DNA of 6,428 nt, from contig DAOVFE010000107.1 of the NCBI GenBank assembly GCA_030673085.1, forward strand, positions 1 through 6,428. The letters are read 5' to 3'. Below the pieces are notes generated by a model that saw nothing but the letters and a program-made list of their open reading frames with translations, ran no database searches and was not told where the DNA came from. Below are positions 1 through 5,268 of this stretch, in pieces (within the stretch, counting starts at the first letter, position 1; every line of letters begins with the position of its first letter). This stretch comes from Anaerolineales bacterium. Lineage in GTDB: Bacteria > Chloroflexota > Anaerolineae > Anaerolineales > E44-bin32. A program made the translations under genes and the position numbers.

Positions 1-1053
1 GTGATCCTGGTCCTTGGCGGACCGCACTTCGCCACTCTGGAGGTGGAGATCTATTATCAGACCATAAGTCTATTCAACTTGCCGCTTGCCGCCGCTCTAT
101 CATTTATCCAGCTCGCCTGCACTTTGGCATTTACGATTGTATATACTCGTCTATCTGTTTCAATTTCACGCCCCCTGAACCTTCGTCCCCGGCGTTATAC
201 TCAGCGCCGACTCCTCAACTGGCGCAGTCGCCTTTTCGCCGGGATAACCATCGCCTTCTTACTGATCATGCAAATATCGCCGCTGGTGGCCCTGGCCACT
301 CGGTCGGTTACCCGTCTGGAACCCGATCGCAGACAACGAACGGCAGAGACTAATGGTTTTACCCTCGAGTTCTATCGGGAATTATCCCGCAACCCTCGGC
401 GCTCCTTGTTTTATGTGCCGCCGATTAAGGCCATCGGGATATCGCTTGCCTACGCTGCTATGACTGTTGTGCTTGCATTGGCTCTTGGTTTGCCCGCTTC
501 CTGGGCATTGGCTCGAAATTCGCAGTCTTTCCTGAGCCGGACTCTCGACCCGATAATAATGCTCCCGCTTGGCACTTCGGCCGTCACCCTGGGCCTTGGC
601 TTCATCGTAGCTCTAGGCCAGCCTCCGCTTGATTTGCGTGCGTCGCTGATGCTGATTCCACTGGCCCATACCCTGGTCGCATTTCCGTTTGTTGTCCGCA
701 GCCTGACTCCCGCCCTGCGCAGCATCCAACCCTGCTTGCGCCAAGCCGCATCCGTCCTTGGCGCATCGCCGCTTCAGACGCTACGTTATATTGACCTTCC
801 GTTAATTGGCAGAGCGCTTATTGTGGCTGCAACCTTCGCCTTCGCCATCTCGATGGGCGAATTCGGGGCGACAGCATTAATCGCTCGACCCGAATACCCC
901 ACATTGCCGATAGCGATCTATCGCTTCCTGTCGCAGCCTGGCGGACTTAATTATGGTCAAGCCCTAGCTTTGAGTACAATACTTATGCTGGTTACCGGCG
1001 CCGGCATGCTGGCAATAGAACGATTCCGTATTGCTGAAGTGGGTGAATTTTAG
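1..1053 (+). CDS. ABC transporter permease, ThiP/FbpB type (C-terminal part, cut by window edge)
   Basis: This is the inner-membrane permease of an ABC importer of the thiamine/ferric-iron type, in which two permease domains are fused in one chain. The frame is open at base 1, so the GTG there is most likely an internal valine codon. The first visible residues (LGGPHFATLEVEIYYQ) match the end of the first permease half of such proteins. About 350 of an expected 530-560 residues are present. A hydrophobic segment lies at about 25-48, and a basic linker and another membrane helix follow at 51-100. The second BPD_transp_1 domain spans about 142-340, with the EAA-type coupling loop at 249-269 (AASVLGASPLQTLRYIDLPL), where the ATPase docks. 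The next gene on the same strand is the ATPase, 158 bases downstream. The cargo cannot be read from this piece: thiamine, Fe(III) or a related solute are all possible. Family assignment is firm and substrate is open. Confidence 0.88.
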   Translation: MILVLGGPHFATLEVEIYYQTISLFNLPLAAALSFIQLACTLAFTIVYTRLSVSISRPLNLRPRRYTQRRLLNWRSRLFAGITIAFLLIMQISPLVALATRSVTRLEPDRRQRTAETNGFTLEFYRELSRNPRRSLFYVPPIKAIGISLAYAAMTVVLALALGLPASWALARNSQSFLSRTLDPIIMLPLGTSAVTLGLGFIVALGQPPLDLRASLMLIPLAHTLVAFPFVVRSLTPALRSIQPCLRQAASVLGASPLQTLRYIDLPLIGRALIVAATFAFAISMGEFGATALIARPEYPTLPIAIYRFLSQPGGLNYGQALALSTILMLVTGAGMLAIERFRIAEVGEF

Positions 1054-1211
1054 ATGCTTAGCAACCATATTCATTCCGCTCCCATTTATAGGCAGGGAAA
1101 GTGGCCTGCAAAACCTCAACGTTGGTGTAGTATTGTTCCCATAGTGTCGCCTAGAAAAATCACAACATTTCAAGGCGAGACCGATCATCTATCAACCCAA
1201 GAGAAGGCAGC

Positions 1212-2249
1212 ATGGAAGCGCTGAAGCTCGTGGATCTCCATAAATCCTATAGCCAAACCCGCGCCCTAGATGGGGTTTCTTTTAGAGTTGAATCTGGGGA
1301 AATCGTTGCAGTACTCGGCCCCAGCGGCTGCGGAAAGTCCACCCTTCTCGCCACAATAGCTGGCCTCGAACAGCCAGATCAAGGTGAGGTGTTCTGGAAT
1401 GGGTCATCTCTCAGCGATCTATCTCCCCACCGGCGCGGTTTTGGCCTGATGTTCCAGGAACTGGCTTTATTCCCACACATGACCGTCTACCAAAACATTG
1501 CCTTTGGACTTCAGATGGCCGGAATGGATAAACCGGCGATCCGGAAACGCGTGCAGAGGATGCTTGATCTGGTTGGGCTTCCCGAATTTGGGCCTCGAGA
1601 CATCCATACACTTTCAGGTGGCGAGCAGCAACGAGTTGCACTTGCCCGTTCACTGGCTCCCCAGCCCAAGCTTCTGATGCTAGATGAACCGCTCGGCTCA
1701 ACTGATCGCACGCTGCGTGAGCGCCTGATCCTAGACTTGCGGATCATCCTTCACCGCATAAAGCAAACCGCCATCATTGTCACCCATGATCAAGAGGAAG
1801 CATTCGCGCTTGCCGATCGAGTTGTGGTGATGAATGAGGGAAAAGTTGCCCAAATCGGCACCCCGCAAGATATCTATCGCAAGCCGGCATCCCTATTTGT
1901 TGCTCGCTTCTTAGGGTTAGATAATATTATCAGCGCCAAATCTCAACAAGTGGGAGCTCAGTTAATGGCGGAAACCACAATCGGTCAATTTCCGATTGAC
2001 CACCAGGTAAAAGGAAAGTTCAAGCTATTGCTTCGACCGGACAAATTACAGCTCGGCAAGGCGGGGCCATGTCAAATTAAAGGAACGGTTATTGAGCGCT
2101 CCTTTCGCGGCAGCATTTGCCAAACCGTCATCGAAGTCAACCGTCTGCGTTTCCGATTTGATTTCCCTTCCAGCACTCCAATCCCCCCCGAAAGCGATAG
2201 CATCACTCTCAGCTTCGACCCCCAACAGGCGCTTCAGGTTTTCCCATGA
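1212..2249 (+). CDS. ABC transporter ATP-binding protein with TOBE-like C-terminal domain
   Basis: This cytoplasmic ATPase drives the importer whose permease lies upstream. All nucleotide-binding motifs are intact: Walker A GPSGCGKST (36-44), Q-loop Gln82 in LMFQE, signature LSGGEQQ (134-140), Walker B LLMLDEP (154-160) and switch His192 in VTHDQEEA. The sequence from Walker A to the DRVVVMNEGKVAQIGTP block is typical of the FbpC/PotA/CysA group. After about residue 240 comes a beta-rich tail with LLRPDKL and ERSFRGSICQ, as in TOBE regulatory domains. The 345-residue length fits that group rather than the short ThiQ ATPases. The D-loop reads LGSTDR where LGALDR is common, which is a mild deviation. 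The ATG at 1212 is preceded by GAGAAGG (1201-1207), a good ribosome binding site. The last bases overlap the start of the DUF402 gene. An independent promoter in the 158-base gap upstream is possible, but none is clear. Confidence 0.95.
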   Translation: MEALKLVDLHKSYSQTRALDGVSFRVESGEIVAVLGPSGCGKSTLLATIAGLEQPDQGEVFWNGSSLSDLSPHRRGFGLMFQELALFPHMTVYQNIAFGLQMAGMDKPAIRKRVQRMLDLVGLPEFGPRDIHTLSGGEQQRVALARSLAPQPKLLMLDEPLGSTDRTLRERLILDLRIILHRIKQTAIIVTHDQEEAFALADRVVVMNEGKVAQIGTPQDIYRKPASLFVARFLGLDNIISAKSQQVGAQLMAETTIGQFPIDHQVKGKFKLLLRPDKLQLGKAGPCQIKGTVIERSFRGSICQTVIEVNRLRFRFDFPSSTPIPPESDSITLSFDPQQALQVFP

Positions 2250-2734
2250 GGTCACAAATTACCATCCATAAACTTGATCAACAAGGCATCGAAGTGTGGC
2301 GATATAGCGGCCGCATCTTAGAGCGCAGCGATCATAGCATTTCCCTGGAAGCACATTTCTCCTGTGGCCCGGTTGTCGTTTCCAGATTAAAAATTTACCC
2401 TGGCGATCGCTCGGTCGAGGTTTTTTATAACAACCGCTGGTATAACATCTTCGCAATCCATGACCAGCAGCACGACCGGCTGAAGGGTTGGTACTGCAAT
2501 ATCACCCGTCCTGCGCGGATCGAGGCGAATGATATCTATTCCGAAGACCTTGCTCTCGACTTGATTGTCTATCCAGATGGCAAATGGGATATCGTCGATG
2601 AAGAAGAATACGCGGCTCTGGAACTATCTGCCTATGAGCGGCAACAAGTTGACCAAGCCCTCGGCGAGCTTAAAACTCTTGTAAAGCAGAGACGTGGTTC
2701 CTTCGCATTAATACCCCCAAATAATGATCTATAA
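2246..2734 (+). CDS. DUF402 family protein (FomD / nucleoside-diphosphate phosphatase-like)
   Basis: This is a 162-residue soluble protein of the DUF402 family. Characterised members include FomD, a CMP-releasing hydrolase of fosfomycin biosynthesis, and the Gram-positive phosphatase Ntdp; both are metal-dependent and act on nucleotide phosphates. The conserved parts are visible: GWYCNI (81-86), an acidic metal-site block DLALD (101-105), PDG (110-112) and VDEEEY (117-122), followed by a C-terminal helix. The length agrees with the family. The start ATG at 2246 overlaps the TGA of the ABC ATPase gene (ATGA arrangement), so translation is probably coupled to the ATPase and the gene is the last of that operon. 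No separate ribosome binding site stands out. The actual substrate is unknown, and a link to the transported solute is only suggested by the coupling. Confidence 0.85.
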   Translation: MRSQITIHKLDQQGIEVWRYSGRILERSDHSISLEAHFSCGPVVVSRLKIYPGDRSVEVFYNNRWYNIFAIHDQQHDRLKGWYCNITRPARIEANDIYSEDLALDLIVYPDGKWDIVDEEEYAALELSAYERQQVDQALGELKTLVKQRRGSFALIPPNNDL

Positions 2735-2811
2735 CGGCCTCTTCGGCCTGCCATGCCATCCTTATTGCGGCGGCTCATTGAAGATCAGCGCTAGAGGCAG
2801 ATCAAAATCAT

Positions 2812-2852
2812 AGGACAGATCACTGGCCAGCCTATAGCCAGGAATCTGTCCT
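2812..2852. terminator. Strong hairpin in convergent intergenic region, possible bidirectional terminator
   Basis: AGGACAGAT (2812-2820) pairs perfectly with ATCTGTCCT (2844-2852). Inside this, CTGGC (2823-2827) pairs with GCCAG (2837-2841), separated from the outer stem by a 2x2 internal loop. This gives 14 base pairs in total around a 9-base loop. It sits between the end of the + strand DUF402 gene and the end of the - strand small membrane protein gene, where a shared terminator is expected. No uninterrupted T tract follows on the + strand; on the - strand a TTTT occurs a few bases beyond the stem. The structure is seen directly and the terminator role is inferred from position. Confidence 0.45.
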
Positions 2853-2892
2853 GGAGATATTCTATTCGACGCTCTGGATTACAACTTACAAA

Positions 2893-3096
2893 TTAGATCA
2901 AGAGATGAATATATCCATATGCCTGGCTTAGCCCCTCGAGCACTTCATCGCCATAATTCCATGCCAACCAGAGGGAGCCACCGCAGCAGCAAACCAATAA
3001 AACCAAAACTACAACCACAATAATGATCCAGGTGCGGTTCTTCTTCTCAGTTTCTGGTTTTTCCGGGGTAGCAGAGGTTTCGACGTCTTCTTTCAT
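2893..3096 (-). CDS. Small single-pass membrane protein with CCCGG motif, function unknown
   Basis: The protein is 67 residues: an acidic and lysine-rich N-terminal tail, one strongly hydrophobic helix (WIIIVVVVLVLLVCCCGGSL) and a short C-terminal part ending in YIHLLI. The charges before the helix (EKKNRT) predict a cytoplasmic N-terminus. The triple cysteine plus double glycine near the outer face of the helix recurs in many small Chloroflexota-type proteins of unknown role (recollection, not a search). The frame could begin at an ATG at 3117, but a strong ribosome binding site GGAGG (3109-3105) lies inside that extension, ahead of two adjacent ATG codons at 3099 and 3096. I therefore chose 3096 (8-base spacing), with 3099 equally possible. 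It follows the DUF4190 gene on the same strand after about 170 bases. No function can be assigned. Confidence 0.6.
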   Translation of the reverse strand: MKEDVETSATPEKPETEKKNRTWIIIVVVVLVLLVCCCGGSLWLAWNYGDEVLEGLSQAYGYIHLLI

Positions 3097-3266
3097 CATT
3101 TCATCCTCCAGAGTCATAATCCATGCTCATACAAGGTTCTCACAATAAGCAATGGGTCTCACATCCGATATATCATTTCCGTCAGATGCACCTGCAACCA
3201 AATATAAACAGAAATACAGGCGTACATTCAGCCCACTTCAATAAGCGCCTTACCTGCTATTATAGA

Positions 3267-3623
3267 TTAGATCATAGCCAGCAGAAGCGGCAACAATGAA
3301 AAATCTTCGGCGGTAGAAAAGAAAATCGCTGAGCCGAACAAGAAGAGTATGCCAATGGCAAACACGCATAATCCAATCGCGCTCAAACCAATTCCAACCC
3401 AGCCCATAATCAGGCCGGCTTGAGCAAGACCTTCGCCGCCCAGGCTTCCCTCGCTTTCGTTGATCTCTCGCTTGGCGATCGGCGCCATAATTACCGCAGC
3501 AATAGACCCAATCAGGGGGAGGGCAGTGAGCCCGAGAATGCCAAAGATCAGGCTGAGCAACGCCATGGTGCTCGTCGGTGCCTTAACGGCTATTTCTTCC
3601 TTAGATTTAGATTTTTCCGCCAT
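3267..3623 (-). CDS. DUF4190 domain-containing membrane protein
   Basis: This is a 118-residue membrane protein. After a short lysine/glutamate-rich cytoplasmic tail (1-17) comes the DUF4190 pattern: ALLSLIFGILGL (21-32), PLIGSIAAVIMAPIAKREI (36-54), then a polar Gly-rich loop and GLAQAGLIMGWVGIGLSAIGL (65-85) with a further hydrophobic stretch to about 102. The Ala-Lys-Arg-Glu-Ile after the first hairpin and the G-E-G-L-A-x-A-G motif are the usual family marks. The ATG at 3623 has an excellent ribosome binding site, AAGGAG six bases upstream, which fixes the start. The family has no established biochemical function; members often occur as small accessory membrane proteins. Its - strand neighbours, the CCCGG protein downstream and DUF2085 upstream, are also small membrane proteins. 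Confidence 0.82.
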   Translation of the reverse strand: MAEKSKSKEEIAVKAPTSTMALLSLIFGILGLTALPLIGSIAAVIMAPIAKREINESEGSLGGEGLAQAGLIMGWVGIGLSAIGLCVFAIGILFLFGSAIFFSTAEDFSLLPLLLAMI

Positions 3624-3762
3624 GCTTTTCTCCTTATATTATCGTCGCCCAATCTGTGTTCGCAGCTAGAGAGCGCCGCAGAACCTCAGAGAGCCAAAAA
3701 TAATCCAGCCTTTGTAACAAAAGTCCTAATGCACCTATCGGCATTTACAATCAAAGCCAATC

Positions 3763-3811
3763 CAGTGCAATGGATGGATCTTGTTCCAATTTCACATACA
3801 TGATTGCACTG
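3763..3811. repeat. Perfect 9-bp inverted repeat in gene-poor 3624-3944 stretch
   Basis: CAGTGCAAT (3763-3771) is repeated in inverted form as ATTGCACTG (3803-3811), with 31 bases between the arms. Three further pairs (ATG 3774-3776 with CAT 3799-3801) can stack after a small bulge. AAAAAA follows the right arm on the + strand, so it does not resemble a + strand terminator. It lies between the DUF2085 stop and the DUF4190 start, 32 bases ahead of a short + strand reading frame. It could be a protein-binding site or an RNA hairpin. The rest of 3624-3944 shows nothing else I can name. Confidence 0.4.
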
Positions 3812-3843
3812 AAAAAAGCCCAAATACGAGAAAGGAGATGGTG

Positions 3844-3891
3844 ATGGTATTAATACAACTCAAACCTAAAAATGCACGTCCGGTGGCGTAG
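3844..3891 (+). CDS. Possible 15-residue peptide with strong ribosome binding site
   Basis: An ATG at 3844 begins a 15-codon frame, MVLIQLKPKNARPVA, closed by TAG. It is preceded by AAAGGAG (3831-3837) at a good distance. Two more possible starts in the same frame lie just upstream (ATG 3838, GTG 3841). The peptide is basic and not obviously a signal or membrane sequence. It could be a leader peptide, a small protein or chance. It stands alone on the + strand within a - strand gene group, with no clear promoter. No known family is recognised. Confidence 0.2.
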   Translation: MVLIQLKPKNARPVA

Positions 3892-3944
3892 ACTGATTTC
3901 CGGCGTGATATCCTGATTAACAACATATCTTAAATTTGCATAAT

Positions 3945-4771
3945 TCACAACAAGAACCCGTCCCAGGTCTTAGTTAGCCAAAAGCGTCCGAGGTCAAGCA
4001 AAGCTATATGCGTCATCGCCATGGAAAGGCCAGCGATAATCGGGAATGTTAAATTGCGCCATGATGTCGCCTGATTCTCTCGATGGAATATCAATATTGT
4101 CGTGGTTGTATAAACGCCGATTAATACGACCAATACACTCAGGCTGCTCAGCAAAGCTAATGGATAAAGCAAAATTGGCAGTTCACTCAAAATCGCTACA
4201 TCCAGAATTGCGGCTCCGCCCAAGAGTTGCGCCATCTCGCTGAAAGAGCTCAGTACTGGTTTCGACTCTGCATGCCGCCATATAGTCTGGTTAAAGCCAA
4301 CCAGAATCAATGTCGCTAAGTCGATGCCGATCAATGTTCCGGCCATAAGCCGTAGCGTGTTATTTGGCGTGTAAAAATGGGGCGCATTGGGGAAGGTAGT
4401 AAGATACGAATTAATTCCATCAACGGCCCAGATTAGTGTGAAGCCAATCATCATTATGGCCAGAGGCCAGGACGGGAAAAGCCTCGCCCGACCCTTGCCA
4501 TGAATATGATAAAAAGCCAGCGTCAGCAGCACGCCCAAGTACATCCCCGTACAACGGGCGCACATAGGCATCGCATTATCGCTATAATGAAACGTGCGTG
4601 CATTTATCTGGTGGCAGACAGCATAGCCAATGGCGTCAACTTTTCCAATAAGCCCCCCCGGCGTGGCGTACAGCCATGCGCCTAGAATGCTTCCGGCATA
4701 AAGTAGTAGGACTGCCCGTAAGATCAGGGATTTTTTTGATGGATGCCCAGATCGGCTGATGAAGATGCCAT
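3945..4771 (-). CDS. DUF2085 membrane protein, reading frame interrupted at an A7 run
   Basis: This is a polytopic membrane protein of family DUF2085, function unknown. The frame ending at 3945 carries the family signature: CHQINARTF (about 53-61 of the restored protein), PMCARCTGMYLG (69-80), WAVDGINSYL and NNTLRLMAGTLIG, then three or four further hydrophobic segments. Cys53/His54 and Cys71/Cys74 could bind a metal. The first start codon in that frame is ATG 4571, inside the motif just before PMCARC, which would remove the CHQ motif and the first membrane helix. The same frame stays open up to 4826 without a start codon. An ATG-started frame (4780 or 4771) reads MASSSADLGIHQK and then stops at TGA 4726-4724. 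One extra A in the A7 run (4737-4731) joins the two frames into one protein of about 275 residues. The break may be a sequencing indel, a real mutation or a slippery site. Confidence 0.75.
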
Positions 4772-4778
4772 GGCTGCC

Positions 4779-4806
4779 ATTATAACCTAGACGCTCTGTG
4801 CAGCAA
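4779..4806 (-). promoter_or_regulatory. Promoter of the DUF2085 gene, predicted leaderless
   Basis: A perfect -10 TATAAT reads on the - strand from 4784 to 4779, with a weak -35 TTGCTG at 4806-4801 (16-base spacer). The expected first transcribed base is about 4772, directly beside the ATG at 4771, so the mRNA would have almost no leader. This supports 4771 rather than 4780 as start, since the ATG at 4780 lies within the -10 box. The -10 is seen directly; use of the site is inferred. Confidence 0.45.
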
Positions 4807-4816
4807 CCATCCTTGC

Positions 4817-4845
4817 TTGACGCCCCCTACGTAGCCCATTATAAT
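4817..4845 (+). promoter_or_regulatory. Sigma-70 type promoter of tRNA-Asn
   Basis: TTGACG (4817-4822) and TATAAT (4840-4845) are separated by exactly 17 bases, nearly the full consensus. The predicted start is about 4852, four bases before the mature tRNA 5' end. The -10 lies in the palindrome ATTATAAT, so it also reads as TATAAT on the - strand, though without a matching -35 there. The spacing and the gene position make this one of the firmest regulatory calls here. Confidence 0.85.
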
Positions 4846-4855
4846 CGCTACACAT

Positions 4856-4928
4856 TCCTCGGTAGCTCAATCGGCAGAGCAATCGGCTGTTAACCGATGG
4901 GTTGCAGGTTCGAGTCCTGCCCGAGGAG
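4856..4928 (+). tRNA. tRNA-Asn(GTT)
   Basis: A complete 73-base cloverleaf is present. The acceptor stem is TCCTCGG (4856-4862) with CCGAGGA (4921-4927) and discriminator G4928. The D stem is GCTC/GAGC (4865-4868, 4877-4880). The anticodon stem is ATCGG/CCGAT with loop CTGTTAA (4887-4893), anticodon GTT at 4889-4891, which decodes AAC and AAT as asparagine. The T stem is GCAGG/CCTGC with loop TTCGAGT. The 3' CCA is not encoded and must be added enzymatically. A T-rich trailer (TTTTT at 4930-4934) follows and may end transcription. Confidence 0.97.
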
Positions 4929-4942
4929 CTTTTTCTTTAAGC

Positions 4943-5128
4943 CTATCCTAGATTACGCGTCAATCTGCCCATAATCGACCGATTGACGCTTCTCCCAATT
5001 CCTGAATTCATAAGGTACATCGGCAAATCGGCGCCGAATAGTCTTCTCATAACCGGACTTCGTAATGTGTATTTGAGTCTGGCATATCCATTTGCCGCCT
5101 TGATCTGCGCGTCTTTGACGCGACTCAA
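4943..5128 (-). pseudogene. Possible small basic protein or remnant of a truncated gene
   Basis: A frame of 61 codons reads on the - strand from a TTG at 5128 to TAG at 4945-4943. The product is very basic (SRVKDAQIKAANGYARLKYT, then LRSPVMRRLFGADLP) and has a natural-looking composition. The frame stays open upstream and reads NNAQTVDRV before running into the palindrome at 5163-5181, where it becomes repeat sequence. There is no ATG and no convincing ribosome binding site. It may be the 3' end of an older gene whose 5' part was lost near the palindrome, or chance. I do not recognise a family. Confidence 0.22.
4957..4989. repeat. 9-bp inverted repeat just after tRNA-Asn
   Basis: GCGTCAATC (4957-4965) and GATTGACGC (4981-4989) are perfect inverted copies around a 15-base loop. 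The site begins 28 bases after the tRNA 3' end. It could act as a second terminator, although no T run follows, or as a protein-binding site linked to the tRNA neighbourhood. The structure is seen directly and its role is open. Confidence 0.4.
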
Positions 5129-5162
5129 AACTCTGTCAACAGTCTGCGCGTTATTGAAATAA

Positions 5163-5181
5163 GGCGGGTTGACAACCCGCC
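5163..5181. repeat. REP-like GC-rich palindrome
   Basis: GGCGGGTT (5163-5170) and AACCCGCC (5174-5181) form a perfect 8-bp stem with a three-base loop, followed by CTACGGG. Compact palindromes of this kind are usually dispersed intergenic repeats, and I recall very similar GGCGGGTTGTCAACCCGCC units in other bacterial genomes. Only one copy is present here, so repeat status is inferred. It lies about 50 bases upstream of the promoter of the GntR-E1 gene and could also insulate it from tRNA read-through. Confidence 0.45.
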
Positions 5182-5232
5182 CTACGGGATTGCGCTTTAT
5201 CTACCCTCTCGCTATCTATTATTAGAACTCTG

Positions 5233-5241
5233 TGGTATAGT
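5233..5241 (+). promoter_or_regulatory. Extended -10 promoter of the GntR-E1 gene
   Basis: TGGTATAGT (5233-5241) is an extended -10: TG, one base, then TATAGT. No good -35 is present at the matching distance, as is common for extended -10 promoters. The predicted start near 5248 gives a leader of about 20 bases before the ATG at 5269. The start region is overlapped by the FadR-type palindrome. Confidence 0.45.
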
Positions 5242-5251
5242 GGTCCGACCG
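5241..5251. promoter_or_regulatory. Candidate FadR-type operator (autoregulatory site)
   Basis: TGGTCCGACCG contains the symmetric core GGTC-C-GACC (5242-5250). It fits the FadR-subfamily operator form TNGTNNNACNA except for the last base, and the TGGTCCGAC core is that of the Escherichia coli FadR site. It shares T5241 with the -10 and spans the predicted transcription start, an ideal place for repression. The encoded protein has FadR-like DNA-reading residues, so self-binding is the natural reading. A second GTGGT (5232-5236) precedes the one in the operator at an 8-base distance. Confidence 0.55.
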
Positions 5252-5268
5252 GAAAACCGGAGCGACCT

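Noticed and set aside
1..3. GTG at base 1 as the true start of the permease
   Set aside because: The residues at the edge belong to the middle of a two-domain permease, so the gene begins left of the window.
1092..1109. GCAGG/CCTGC hairpin between permease and ATPase genes
   Set aside because: The stem has only five base pairs with an 8-base loop and no T tract. This can occur by chance and does not support a terminator call.
964..1188. - strand 74-codon frame over the end of the permease gene and the gap after it
   Set aside because: It has no ribosome binding site and an unlikely composition rich in Cys, His and Asn, and it overlaps a clear permease end.
3420..3803. + strand open frame of 127 codons, and a shorter one at 3460-3669
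   Set aside because: Both are mostly antisense to the DUF4190 gene, which has a perfect ribosome binding site and family motifs. Their composition is not protein-like.
5249..5260. CCGG-AAAA-CCGG hairpin overlapping the ribosome binding site of the GntR-E1 gene
   Set aside because: A 4-bp stem is too weak for a translational switch claim. It is noted only because it abuts the operator.
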